Program-made: the position numbers and the translations under genes
Source: Rhizobium leguminosarum bv. trifolii WSM2297
GTDB lineage: Bacteria > Pseudomonadota > Alphaproteobacteria > Rhizobiales > Rhizobiaceae
Direction of reading: 5' to 3'
Length of the DNA stretch: 64,000 nt
Assembly: GCF_000271845.1 (NCBI RefSeq)
Contig: NZ_JH719394.1
Coordinates: 130,828-194,827 of the forward strand
Shown here: positions 9,491-18,009 of the stretch, in pieces
Layout: every line of letters begins with the position of its first letter
Numbering within the stretch: the first letter of the stretch is position 1
The notes under the pieces: generated by a model
What the model saw: the letters and a program-made list of their open reading frames with translations, nothing else
Databases searched by the model: none
Told to the model about the DNA's origin: nothing

Positions 9491-10197
9491 CAGGCCTTCC
9501 TCCCGATTTCACCGCCGAGTTTGAAGCCGATTCCATGAACCGTCGCGATGATCCCCTGGCCGCCGGCCGCCAAGAACTTAGCCCTGATGTTGCGGATATG
9601 GCTGTCGATCGTACGGTCGGCGACATAAGTTCCGGCGCCATAGGCCGCCTCCATCAGTCGTTCGCGACTGAAGACCATGTCGGGGCGTGACAGCAATGCG
9701 TCCAGGATGGCGAATTCGAGCGCCGTCACCGTGATGGCGCTTTCGCCGAACATCACCGTCCTGCCGTGGCGATCCAGGCTGAGTTCGCCGGCGGCAAGGG
9801 TGGCACGGCGCCTGTCAGGCTCCGCTCCGTTGCCGCTGCGCTTCAGGATCGCCTTGACCCGGGCGACGAGTTCGCGCGGGCTGAACGGTTTGGTGACGTA
9901 GTCGTCGCCGCCGATTTCGAGCCCCGAGATCCTGTCGATCTCCTCGTCGCGCGCCGAAAGGAACAGGATCGGCAATTCCGAGGTCTTGCGGATCTGGCGG
10001 CAGACCTCAAGGCCATCCATATCGGGCATGCCGATGTCGAGAATGATCAGATCGATGTTGCCGCGGCGGAAGGCCCCCATCGCCTCGGTGCCGCTGCGAA
10101 CTGGTGTCGATATCAGATCGGCGCGCTCAAGAGCGAAACAGATCACGTCGCGGATGTGAGGTTCGTCATCGACGACAAGAATGCGGGGCGCCATCAC
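9490..10197 (-). CDS. OmpR-family response regulator
   Basis: A 235-residue regulator with a receiver domain (acidic DDE near residues 10-12, phospho-acceptor D54 in LDIGMPDMDG, and the conserved Lys in VTKPF) and a C-terminal winged helix. The output domain contains TALEFAILDALL and DRTIDSHIRNIRAK, typical of OmpR/PhoB DNA-binding domains. It is cotranscribed with the kinase at 8483 and lies 44 bases downstream of the DUF4173 gene. Target genes are unknown. Confidence 0.93.
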   Translation of the reverse strand: MMAPRILVVDDEPHIRDVICFALERADLISTPVRSGTEAMGAFRRGNIDLIILDIGMPDMDGLEVCRQIRKTSELPILFLSARDEEIDRISGLEIGGDDYVTKPFSPRELVARVKAILKRSGNGAEPDRRRATLAAGELSLDRHGRTVMFGESAITVTALEFAILDALLSRPDMVFSRERLMEAAYGAGTYVADRTIDSHIRNIRAKFLAAGGQGIIATVHGIGFKLGGEIGRKA

Positions 10198-10241
10198 CGG
10201 TCTGTGCTTGGTTTCTCCAGCTTGTTGTCATCGTTCTCGTT

Positions 10242-11739
10242 CTATCTTGCAATGGCTGCAGGAGACAGAAGATAGCTCTCCAGCCGTGCTGACCGAAAGG
10301 TCCAGCTCCGCCAGTCGCGCGGGCGCATCTCGAAATCCCTGACGAGGTAGTCGCGAATTGTTACCGCTTTGCTCTTCTGGTCGATCAGGTGGCTCGGCAG
10401 AACCTGGAGATAGAGATCGAGCGCCGGAATGACGGAAGGGCCGAGCGAGGAGAGATAATCGAGGTCGAGCGGCGGGCCTTCCTGGCTGATCTCCTGGCTG
10501 TGGGCGACATTGAAGCGGGCGATGAAAGCCGGGAAATCGATGAAGGAACCGATGTAGAGGACCATAAGAAGGGAGGCGAGGTTCACAGCGACCAGCCACT
10601 GGTTGGATCGGTTGAGCAGAATGCGCAGCAGGATCAAGACAAGGCCGATGGCGACGATACCCGTCCAGAGACCGGCGGCGACGCGCAGTTCGGTCAGCGA
10701 ATAGACCTCGACATAAAGGCCAAGCCGCAGCATCGAGGACAGGCACAGCAGGACATTCTGGCCGATCCAGGCATGCACGAGGCCGCGGATCAGCGGACTG
10801 TGATCGCCGGGGCCGCCGCGCCGCATGGCGAGAAGCACGAAACCGGCGGCAAGAAGCGCTGTGGCAATCAGCGGATAGGCGCCCCGATGGGCATACTCGG
10901 CATGGCTCATGTGCTCGGGCAGATCTGCACCGCCCCAGAGATAGACGAGATCGAGAAGCGTCTGCACGGCAAAGAGCGCGTTGAACAGGATGAGCAACCG
11001 CAATAGCGAGGCATGGCCGAACGGCGCATTCCTGGTGGGCACGATCATGAACCTCCTGTTGGCCGGTGACCTCTTCGCGCGATGCTTGAGGCGCGGCCGC
11101 AACATTGCCCAGACCACAATGGCGGTTATCATCCAGAAACCGATCCGCCAAAGATCGAAAAAACTGCAGCAGCACGGCAAAATCAATGCTGCGCAGCGCG
11201 ATTTCAATAAGCGGGTTCGCAGTCGCAAAGAGAGATAAGAAGACCGCCGCGAGGATGAGCGGCATGATCCAGAGACCGATGACCTGTCGGGCCACGGTGA
11301 AAGAGAAGCGTTTCCCCGGAACCGCAAGAGACTTTCTGATATCTTCGGCAAGCCGCAGCGGGATGACAAGAGCGAAACGAAAGAATACGAGGGGCAGGGC
11401 CGGGAGGCGACGGGGCAGGAGCCTGGCGCTGATGAGCGCAACCGACAACAGCACGCCGAGGCAAAGGGCAGCGCCGGTCAGCGAAGGCGATTCCATCAGA
11501 GGCGCCGACGCCAGAACCGAGAAGCCAAGTAGGAACGCCGCCATCGAAAGCCGAGGTCTCCTCCTGGCCGAAAGCAGAATGCCGGCGCAGACGGCAAGCG
11601 CAACAAGGTAGAGATTTATCCCGAGTTCCTGGCCAAAAATCAGAAAATCCGCAAGTCCCACCAGCGCAAGCAGCGCGACGGTCTGGCCGCTGCCACGTCT
11701 GATCGGCATCGGTTCTGTCAAACTAATGGCTGTATTCAT
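10242..11739 (-). pseudogene. DUF4173 membrane protein gene, frameshifted
   Basis: Two overlapping frames together give one polytopic protein of about 498 residues of the DUF4173 type. The first part starts at ATG 11739 behind AGAGGAG and runs through several hydrophobic helices to VLLQFF; the rest continues in another frame from FDLWRIGFW to the stop at 10242. The switch falls at six A's on the + strand (11158-11163); five would restore one open frame. No other lesion was seen, so this could be a recent mutation, a sequencing error or, less likely, slippage. The gene heads the operon with the response regulator and kinase, suggesting a membrane accessory role in that signalling system. Confidence 0.75.
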
Positions 11740-11906
11740 TGCTGCTCCTCTTGCAAATGCTGCGTTTCGATCACGATGAGCCTGCTTCCCAACGTCGGCA
11801 CGTCGGGGGCGTCCTGAAACTCCTGCGAAAGCCACCACCCGTCATTGCGCAGGCGTTCCGGCAAAATGGAGGGTGCGAGACGGGGCTGGACGTCGTTCTT
11901 GCTCAT
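11736..11906 (-). CDS. Possible small protein coupled to the DUF4173 gene
   Basis: A 56-residue frame begins MSKNDVQPRLAP, ends LQEEQQ, and its TGA overlaps the DUF4173 ATG in an ATGA arrangement, the usual sign of translational coupling. Composition is polar, with no membrane helix. No good ribosome-binding site precedes the ATG, so an upstream non-ATG start or a chance frame are both possible. I do not recognise a family. Confidence 0.3.
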   Translation of the reverse strand: MSKNDVQPRLAPSILPERLRNDGWWLSQEFQDAPDVPTLGSRLIVIETQHLQEEQQ

Positions 11907-12199
11907 GGCGGGAACATGCCGCGCCGGATTGCAGATTTTGTGCAGATCGTGAGGAGCAATTCAGGAATCGCCCGCGGCCCGAAGATACGGAAAAGGCGCG
12001 CGAAGTCGTGCCGAGCGTGAAGACGGCTTTGTCATTCACGCTTCTCGCGAAAGGCGCGCTCCCCATTCACGGGGATGGCGCGGCATTTTTTGGCAATCGG
12101 GTGACATGCATCACCCAATCAGGCGATGCCTGGCGCAGCCTCGCTCACCGAGCGGCCAGTTGTATTTTCGAGAAGATCAACGAGGAAATAGAGAAGCGC

Positions 12200-12388
12200 T
12201 CATCTGAATCGTGGTGCGCGCTTGGCGTTGTGGAGTAGTTCGCAGGCTGTCGCGAATGGCCCGAAAAGTTTAAGCAACAGCGCCTGTTCCTCGGCATCTA
12301 TCCGATGGCGAGCACAATACTCGGTGACGGACCAGACTTTCGTCAGATCATCCGTTTCGATTTGCTTGGGTTCGATGTGTTCGGTCAA
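12200..12388 (-). CDS. Small conserved-looking hypothetical protein
   Basis: A 62-residue protein starting with TTG at 12388, preceded by GGAGG eight bases upstream. Residues 15-45 include KVWSVTEYCARHRID and a following EEQALLLKLFGPFAT segment that looks like a helical, helix-turn-helix-sized domain. Small proteins of this look are common in Rhizobiales, but I cannot name a function. It is a monocistronic gene; about 290 bases upstream of the DUF4173 operon hold nothing else convincing. Confidence 0.6.
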   Translation of the reverse strand: MTEHIEPKQIETDDLTKVWSVTEYCARHRIDAEEQALLLKLFGPFATACELLHNAKRAPRFR

Positions 12389-12505
12389 GGGCGTGTCCTC
12401 CGAATATCGAGACTACGCCTCCCCGGCATATATAAGAACTAGCTAAAAAGTATTATAAGGGCATTCGACCGGATATTTCAGCCACACCGTAGCCGAATAT
12501 ACGAA

Positions 12506-12533
12506 AACGCCCGCCGATTGCGCGGCGGGCGTT
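12506..12533 (-). terminator. Intrinsic terminator of the rapA-like gene
   Basis: AACGCCCGCCG (12506-12516) pairs perfectly with CGGCGGGCGTT (12523-12533) over 11 base pairs with a six-base loop. In the minus-strand direction the stem is followed by TTCGTAT after its own TT end, giving a TTTT run. It lies 27 bases past the stop of the leftward gene. Confidence 0.8.
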
Positions 12534-12559
12534 GTGTCTCACTGATCTATTGCCGTTGA

Positions 12560-13276
12560 TCAAGCAATATGGGTAGCATCAAAATCCGTGCCGGTGATGT
12601 TGAGCGTCACCTTGGCGGTGTCCGTGTGGCCTTCGCCATCGGAGATCTTGTAGTAACGGAGAACTTCCGTGACCTGATCGCCGGCAGCGATATCGTGCGT
12701 CAGCTCATAGGTGAACGAACCATCCGCCTTGACATGGAATGTGCCATAGGTGCCGGCAACGTCGGTAACAGCGTCGGCGTTAGCGTTGACCTTCTCAGTC
12801 AGGAACTGACGGAGGAACATCTTGCCGTTGTCGCCGGCAATGTCGTTATCCAGAACGTTGCCGCCGATAGCGTGGCCTTCGGTAAAGCTGAAGACATCGT
12901 CGACAGCGACCGGCTTAATCTGGGTCACGCCCTGAATGTTCAGGGTGAACAGGCCGACGTCGGTATGGCCGCTACCGTCGGAGATCTTGTAGGAGACCTT
13001 TTCCTGGTAGGATTCGCCGTTGGCGAAGCCGATCTTGGCGGCATCGCTCAGGACATAGGTGTAGCTGCCGTCCGGCTTGACGAAGAACGTGCCGTAATCG
13101 CCGTGGATTTCGGTGACCTGGCTGTTGCCGCCTTTGGCGCCAACCGTCGCGCCGTCGAAGGCGCGCAGGAACAGGTGGCCATTATCGGAGGAATCGTTGG
13201 AAAGGAGATTTCCGGAAATAACATCAGTTTCTAGAAATGTTGCACTATCATCGGTTGCGTGTATCGGCGAAGCCAT
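12560..13276 (-). CDS. rapA: RapA-type cadherin-like agglutinin (VCBS repeats)
   Basis: The 238-residue protein consists of two VCBS/cadherin-like repeats, about 5-118 and 120-235, each with a D-rich opening (ATDDSATF, AVDDVFSF), a YGTF-x-V-x-xDGS-x-TY strand pair and an ISDGxGHTD calcium-type motif. There is no Sec signal peptide. This matches the rhizobial Rap proteins, which are exported by the PrsD-PrsE type I system and bind acidic exopolysaccharide in a calcium-dependent way. ATG at 13276 follows GAGGAGAG. The gene stands alone, with its own terminator and a 447-base upstream region. The name rests on architecture, not on a sequence match I could run. Confidence 0.75.
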   Translation of the reverse strand: MASPIHATDDSATFLETDVISGNLLSNDSSDNGHLFLRAFDGATVGAKGGNSQVTEIHGDYGTFFVKPDGSYTYVLSDAAKIGFANGESYQEKVSYKISDGSGHTDVGLFTLNIQGVTQIKPVAVDDVFSFTEGHAIGGNVLDNDIAGDNGKMFLRQFLTEKVNANADAVTDVAGTYGTFHVKADGSFTYELTHDIAAGDQVTEVLRYYKISDGEGHTDTAKVTLNITGTDFDATHIA

Positions 13277-13723
13277 TGCTCTCTCCTCAAATTGTTATAA
13301 GCGGGTCAGTTTCGACCTCAGCGAGCGGCTCCTTTAACAATGCATTAATACTGCAAGTCAATGGGTTATTTAACGAAAGGTTAATGACAAATCCGATTTG
13401 TCCGTTGCTTCATGACCGACGGAATAATGTCATTTTTAGGCAAAATTGAAGAAAATCGGGCGAAAACTATACCCGGATAACTTGAAGATCGACGACAAAT
13501 ATATCTAAAGGTGATTCGAGACGCCGGAAGTGTGCCGTCCGGCCTATCGTTGCAATCTCATCCCGACACGACTATTTTAGGGCTATAACCGATCCGAGCA
13601 GAGCCCTGACCGGCTTGTCAATGAGACTCTTTATCGGCTGAACCGCCGCGCGCCTTTGAGGCTGCGACAGGCAATCCCACAAACAATTAATGACGCGGGC
13701 CGCGGCCGGCGAAGGATTTCTTT
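13277..13723. promoter_or_regulatory. 447-base AT-richer region between rapA-like gene and rpsU
   Basis: No gene is seen. The region must hold the promoters of the leftward agglutinin gene and the rightward small-gene/rpsU operon. Two inverted repeats lie close together: TTAAC-GAAAG-GTTAA at 13370-13384 and GACAAAT-CCG-ATTTGTC at 13386-13402. They sit 94-126 bases upstream of the agglutinin start and could be regulator sites; no regulator can be assigned. Confidence 0.45.
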
Positions 13724-13876
13724 TTGAACGACATACACACAGCCACCGCGGTCGCGGCGGTCAACCCGCGTGAGCGTGACGAGGCCACCCGCCGTGCTGC
13801 CAGGACCTGGAAGCCGTCTCCGCGCCTTCTCACCCGCCGCGAATTGCAGGCCCTGATCGCCGAGCAGCTCGGCTGA
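13724..13876 (+). CDS. Small basic protein upstream of rpsU
   Basis: A 50-residue frame starts with TTG at 13724 behind GAAGGA (seven bases away) and ends 39 bases before rpsU. It is Arg-rich (NPRERDEATRRAARTW and RLLTRRELQALIAEQLG) and looks coding rather than random. It is likely cotranscribed with rpsU, so a ribosome-linked or growth-linked role is possible. No family is recognised. Confidence 0.5.
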   Translation: MNDIHTATAVAAVNPRERDEATRRAARTWKPSPRLLTRRELQALIAEQLG

Positions 13877-13915
13877 ATGGCGATCGGCTCATCAACCAGA
13901 CAAGGAGAATTCGAA

Positions 13916-14149
13916 ATGCAGGTACTCGTCAGAGATAATAATGTCGACCAAGCGTTGAGGGTTCTGAAAAAGAAAATGCAGCGTGAAGGGTTGTTCCGCG
14001 AAATGAAGGAACGGCGCGCCTATGAGAAGCCTTCCGAACGGCGCGTCAGGCAAAAGGCGCAGGCGATCAGCCGACATCGCAAGGCTGCCCGCAAGAAGAT
14101 GCAGCGCGAAGGCCTGATCGCCGGGCCGAAGCGGCCGGCCGCCCGTTAG
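13916..14149 (+). CDS. rpsU: 30S ribosomal protein S21
   Basis: A 77-residue S21, with the family opening [24 protein letters not shown], the ERRxYEKPSE segment and a basic C-terminal tail. The longer C-terminus, rich in Lys and Arg, is usual for Alphaproteobacteria. S21 binds the 30S platform near the anti-Shine-Dalgarno and helps initiation. ATG at 13916 follows AAGGAG. Rhizobia often carry more than one rpsU copy, so this may be one paralogue. Confidence 0.97.
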   Translation: MQVLVRDNNVDQALRVLKKKMQREGLFREMKERRAYEKPSERRVRQKAQAISRHRKAARKKMQREGLIAGPKRPAAR

Positions 14150-14212
14150 CGACGCCATCTCGACCGGCCTTCCCAGGCTTCGACGGTTTACATTCCCCGG
14201 AAAGGACAGACA

Positions 14213-14407
14213 ATGGACGAACTCAATAGCCTCACCGTTTCAGAAGAACGCCTCGAGGATTGCCGCGATGTCGTGGAGCCGGATCTGCAGGATCTGATCC
14301 AACGCGCATTGTCCTCCGGCTTTTCCCGCGAGGAAATCCTCATCGCCGTCAGCGAACTGGTGGCCGAAGACTTCGCAATGGTCATGGAAATCCCAAGCGT
14401 GCATTGA
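14213..14407 (+). CDS. Small acidic hypothetical protein
   Basis: A 64-residue acidic protein (MDELNSLTVSEERLEDC start, then DLIQRALSSGFSREEIL and SELVAEDFAM) predicted to be mostly helical. GGAAAGGACA precedes the ATG at 14213. It follows rpsU by 63 bases on the same strand and may share its transcript. I do not recognise a function. Confidence 0.6.
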   Translation: MDELNSLTVSEERLEDCRDVVEPDLQDLIQRALSSGFSREEILIAVSELVAEDFAMVMEIPSVH

Positions 14408-14418
14408 GGCACAATCGT

Positions 14419-14607
14419 GTGAAGGTGGCTGCACTGAAGGATCTTTTTGGTGCGCCCGACGAGCCACTCCCCGAGGGCTTTCGATATTCTCCTGATATCG
14501 TTCCCTCAGATCTTAAACGTTCGGTTCTGAAGGCAATCCCCACGCTTGCCTTCAAAGCCTTCACCCCATCTTCGGCAATATCAAAATGGCGGCTGCAGCA
14601 AACCTGA
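14419..14607 (+). pseudogene. Truncated AlkB-like 2OG-Fe(II) oxygenase remnant
   Basis: From a GTG at 14419 the frame reads VKVAALKDLFGAPDEPLPEG, then FRYSPDIV and a segment ending AFKAF, which resembles the start of rhizobial AlkB-like dioxygenases (LPxGFRY, then LPFKxFEFxGF). After about residue 47 similarity stops: the glycine/arginine-rich loop, the HxD iron motif and the rest of the jelly-roll are missing and a stop comes at 14607. The LysR gene begins soon after on the other strand. It is read as a decayed fragment; the family match is from memory. Confidence 0.45.
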
Positions 14608-14658
14608 TATGGGCGGCAATGCCGCGGTCAAGCTTTGACGCATCGCAGCCGGGAGACA

Positions 14659-15570
14659 TCACGCCTGCTTGGCTGGTCCCTTGACGAAATCGATGAATGC
14701 CCGAAGCGGCGCAGGCACCAGTCGCCGTCCGGGGTAATAGAGGAACGGCCCGGAAAAGCGCTGCCACCAGGGTTCGAGAATGGGCTCGAGGGCGCCGCTG
14801 TAGAGATGCGGGCGCAGCCAGTCCTCGAAAACGCAGATGATCCCCGTGCCCGCTATCGCTGCGTCGACGGTTAGATCGGTCGCCCCTCCGACCCTGACGA
14901 TCAGTGGCCCTGAAGGCTCCACCCGCACCACTTCGCCCTCTCGTTCGAACTCCCATGGCGTCGTCAGCGCGCCGCTGGCAAAGCGGCCCAACAGACAGGA
15001 ATGGCCGAGGAGTTCGCTTGGATGTTGCGGCCGGCCATGGCGGTCGAGATAGGCAGAGGAGGCGGCGGTGGCAAAGCGCTGGATGCGCGGGCCGATCGGC
15101 ACGGCAATCATATCCTGCTCCAGCCGCTCGTCATAACGGATTCCGGCGTCGCAACCGGCAGCGAGCACGTCAACGAAACTCTCCTCGGCGATCACCTCGA
15201 GGCGAATGTCGGGATAGGCAGCGAGGAACGGCGGAACGATCGCGGGCAGCACCAGCCGCGCTGCGCTGACCGGGACATTGAGCCGCAGCAAGCCGGCTGG
15301 CCTGTCGCGAAATCCGTTGACCACGTCAAGCGCAGACTCCACCTCGCTCAAAGCCGGGCCGAGCCGTTCCAGCAAGCCCTTGCCCGCTTCGGTCGGGACG
15401 ACGCTGCGTGTCGTGCGGTTGAGCAGCCTGACTCCGAGTTCGGCCTCCAGACGACGCACCGCCTCGCTGAGAAAGGATGCGCTGCTGCCGCTGACACGCG
15501 CACCCTCGCGAAAACCGCCGGCCCGCGCCACGGCTACAAAGGCGTTGAGATCACCGAGGTCTGCCTTCAC
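14659..15570 (-). CDS. LysR-family transcriptional regulator
   Basis: A 303-residue LysR regulator: winged helix in the first 65 residues (FVAVARAGGFREGAR, then AVRRLEAELGVRLLNRTTRSV) and a LysR substrate domain from about 90. It diverges from the aldo/keto reductase gene at 15667 with a 96-base intergenic region, the standard arrangement in which a LysR protein controls its divergent neighbour. The ligand is unknown. Confidence 0.93.
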   Translation of the reverse strand: MKADLGDLNAFVAVARAGGFREGARVSGSSASFLSEAVRRLEAELGVRLLNRTTRSVVPTEAGKGLLERLGPALSEVESALDVVNGFRDRPAGLLRLNVPVSAARLVLPAIVPPFLAAYPDIRLEVIAEESFVDVLAAGCDAGIRYDERLEQDMIAVPIGPRIQRFATAASSAYLDRHGRPQHPSELLGHSCLLGRFASGALTTPWEFEREGEVVRVEPSGPLIVRVGGATDLTVDAAIAGTGIICVFEDWLRPHLYSGALEPILEPWWQRFSGPFLYYPGRRLVPAPLRAFIDFVKGPAKQA

Positions 15571-15666
15571 TGTTCGCCACTCCGCACGGCCCGTGCGGAT
15601 TGTACCTGATTATCACGCGCGTCAACAACGCCTATCTTGGTCGCATCTCTTGAAAGGAGCGAGATC

Positions 15667-16542
15667 ATGACCACCAACAATCAGTCCGGAACTTTCAAAC
15701 TCGGCGACTTCAGCGTGAGGCGGCTCGGCTATGGCGCCATGCAGCTTGCCGGGCCTGGCGTATTCGGCCCGCCCAAGGATCATGGCGCAGCCTTGGCCGT
15801 GCTGCGCGAGGCGATTGCATCAGGCCTAAACCACATCGACACCAGCGATTTCTACGGTCCGCACGTCACCAACCAGATCATCCGCGAAGCGCTCCACCCC
15901 TATCGCGACGACCTCGTCATCGTCACCAAGATCGGCGCACGGCGCGGCACGGACGGATCATGGATTCCGGCGTTCTCGCGTGAAGAGTTGACGGCGGCGG
16001 TACACGACAACCTCCGCAATCTCGGCCTGGATGTGCTTGACGTTGTCAACTTCAGGATTGCGTTCGATCTGCATGGCCCTGCCGAAGGGTCGATCGAAGC
16101 ACCGCTGACGGTGCTTGCCGAATTGCAGCGGCAGGGCCTGGTCCGCCATGTGGGCTTAAGCAACGCCACATCGAGGCAGATCATCGAAGGTCGCGGGATC
16201 ACCGACATCGTCTGCGTGCAGAACCAGTACAATCTGGCGCATCGGGCCGACGATCGCCTGATTGACGAACTCGCGCGCGACGGTACCGCTTATGTGCCGT
16301 TTTTCCCGCTCGGCGGTTTCACGCCGCTGCAGTCGTCGACCCTGTCCGATGTCGCCGCACGCCTTGATGCCACGCCCATGCAGGTGGCGCTCGCCTGGCT
16401 GTTGCGTCGCGCGCCGAACATCCTGCTGATCCCCGGCACCTCGTCGGTCGGCCATCTCAGGGAGAACCTCGCCGCTGCCGAGCTTATTCTGCCGGATGAT
16501 GCCGTCGACGAATTGAACCGTATGGCGGAGATCGCTGCCTGA
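15667..16542 (+). CDS. Aldo/keto reductase, YdbC/PdxI-like
   Basis: A 291-residue NADPH-type aldo/keto reductase. The tetrad is D58, Y63 (HIDTSDFYG) and K88 (VTKIG); the position usually held by His reads VVNFR, so the fourth residue is replaced, as in the YdbC branch. The C-terminal IPGTSSVGHLRENL segment binds the cofactor phosphate. AAAGGAG precedes ATG 15667. It resembles E. coli YdbC (PdxI, pyridoxal reductase) in length and motifs; the actual aldehyde substrate here is not known. Likely controlled by the divergent LysR gene. Confidence 0.88.
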   Translation: MTTNNQSGTFKLGDFSVRRLGYGAMQLAGPGVFGPPKDHGAALAVLREAIASGLNHIDTSDFYGPHVTNQIIREALHPYRDDLVIVTKIGARRGTDGSWIPAFSREELTAAVHDNLRNLGLDVLDVVNFRIAFDLHGPAEGSIEAPLTVLAELQRQGLVRHVGLSNATSRQIIEGRGITDIVCVQNQYNLAHRADDRLIDELARDGTAYVPFFPLGGFTPLQSSTLSDVAARLDATPMQVALAWLLRRAPNILLIPGTSSVGHLRENLAAAELILPDDAVDELNRMAEIAA

Positions 16543-16635
16543 CGGCTTCTGAGCGTGTCATGTTTTCCCGCCCGGCCCACGGCGACCGCCGGATCGGGCA
16601 GACGAGTGATTTGCAGGCTGGACGAAACTGACAAT

Positions 16636-16665
16636 AACGACCGGGAATCGTGCCTCCCGGCCGTT
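16636..16665 (-). terminator. Candidate terminator, minus strand
   Basis: AACGACCGGGA (16636-16646) and TCCCGGCCGTT (16655-16665) form an 11-pair stem in minus-strand RNA with a single G-U pair and an eight-base loop, followed by ATTGTC. It lies downstream of the small membrane protein gene. On the plus strand the same stem has an A-C mismatch and no T tail. Confidence 0.5.
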
Positions 16666-16701
16666 GAAAAGGTCAAAGGTTTTTCATGTCGGACAACAGC
16701 A

Positions 16702-16893
16702 TCAGGATGGCTTCCTTGTGAAAAGCTCATAGGCCACGAAGGCCAATGACATCGCCAGAAAAACCACAATTGCCAACGGATAATTGGCACTCGCATTCGG
16801 ATCGGCCAGCTTGGGAATGCCGATGACAGTGCCGGCCGCCAGGACAGCCGACAGCGCGACCTCCTGAGCGATCAATTTCGAAAAGCGCGTCAT
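16702..16893 (-). CDS. Small two-helix membrane protein
   Basis: A 63-residue protein with a hydrophobic segment around 12-28 and a second, stronger one at 39-56, ending in a short charged tail (LFTRKPS). GGGAGG precedes the ATG at 16893 by seven bases and a hairpin follows the gene. It is likely an inner-membrane hairpin protein. No family is recognised. Confidence 0.6.
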   Translation of the reverse strand: MTRFSKLIAQEVALSAVLAAGTVIGIPKLADPNASANYPLAIVVFLAMSLAFVAYELFTRKPS

Positions 16894-17012
16894 GACTAGC
16901 CTCCCGTCGCCTCGGTCCTTCAGCGTAAATACCGTGCCCGGAACCTCACTCTGACAGCGAACCTAGCGTCCGCCGGGATATGATCCAGAGGTACCGGGCC
17001 ACGACTGCGCTT

Positions 17013-17927
17013 TCAATAGCGCTCCGGCACGTGCATTTCAGGCGGAACCGGCGCTCTGTTGTAATCGGCATGACGGATACGGTCCGGCAGTTCGATCTCC
17101 GGCTTCGGAACATCCTCGTAGGGAACCTGCTCGAGGAGATGGGCGATGCAGTTCAGGCGCGCGCGCTTCTTGTCCACGGCCTGTACCACCCACCAGGGCG
17201 CTTCCTTGGTGTGGGTGCGCGCCAGCATTTCCTCCTTGGCTTTGGTATATTCCTCCCAGTGGACCCGGCTTTCCATGTCCATCGGTGAAAGCTTCCATTG
17301 CTTCAGCGGATCGTGGATGCGCATCTTGAAGCGGAATTCCTGTTCCTCATCGGTGATCGAAAACCAGTATTTGATCAGCACGATGCCGGAACGGACGAGC
17401 ATTCGTTCGAATTCCGGCACCGTGCGGAAGAACTCCTCGAGTTCATCAGGCGTACAGAACCCCATCACCCGCTCGACGCCGGCGCGATTGTACCAGCTGC
17501 GGTCGAAGAGCACCATTTCGCCCGCTGTGGGAAGATGCGGGACATAACGCTGGAAATACCATTGATGGCGTTCCCGCTCGGTCGGCGCAGGCAGCGCCAC
17601 CGTCCGGCAGACACGTGGATTGAGTCTTTGGGTCACGCGCTTGATCGCGCCACCCTTGCCGGCCGAATCCCGGCCTTCGAAAAGCACGACAACCTTCAGC
17701 TTCTTGTGCTGCACCCAATCCTGCAGCCGCACTAGTTCGTGTTGCAGCCGGAAGAGTTCGCGGAAATAGATCTTTCGTTCGAGCGTCTGCTCGGCCGGTT
17801 CCGACATTCCCTCGGCGACCAGATCGTCCAGCCGGTCCTCCTCCATCTGCATTTCCAGCTCCTCGTCGAAGCTGTCGGCGATCTCGGCCTTAATCCGGTT
17901 GAGCTGATCCTGGTGTGATTGAGACAT
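17013..17927 (-). CDS. ppk2: Polyphosphate kinase 2
   Basis: A 304-residue PPK2-family kinase, which moves phosphate between polyphosphate and nucleotides (mainly polyP-driven ADP or GDP phosphorylation) in the cytoplasm. Walker A reads GRDSAGKGG (85-93), Walker B DRSWYNR (142-148), and the lid segment with conserved arginines follows. Length and the single domain fit class I PPK2. The N-terminal 75 residues are acidic then helical. ATG 17927 follows AAGGAAAAAGG. It stands alone between two unrelated small operons; rhizobia usually have several ppk2 genes. Confidence 0.93.
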   Translation of the reverse strand: MSQSHQDQLNRIKAEIADSFDEELEMQMEEDRLDDLVAEGMSEPAEQTLERKIYFRELFRLQHELVRLQDWVQHKKLKVVVLFEGRDSAGKGGAIKRVTQRLNPRVCRTVALPAPTERERHQWYFQRYVPHLPTAGEMVLFDRSWYNRAGVERVMGFCTPDELEEFFRTVPEFERMLVRSGIVLIKYWFSITDEEQEFRFKMRIHDPLKQWKLSPMDMESRVHWEEYTKAKEEMLARTHTKEAPWWVVQAVDKKRARLNCIAHLLEQVPYEDVPKPEIELPDRIRHADYNRAPVPPEMHVPERY

Positions 17928-18009
17928 GGCCTTTTTCCTTTTGCTTCTTTTGACAGGAGCATGTCAGTGCGAAGTTTGTGTGACGACCATTCATCCAAGG
18001 CTGAAACGG

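Noticed and set aside
11158..11163. Programmed frameshifting in the DUF4173 gene
   Set aside because: The run is only six bases and the needed shift is +1 or -2, with no stimulatory structure noted; error or mutation is simpler.
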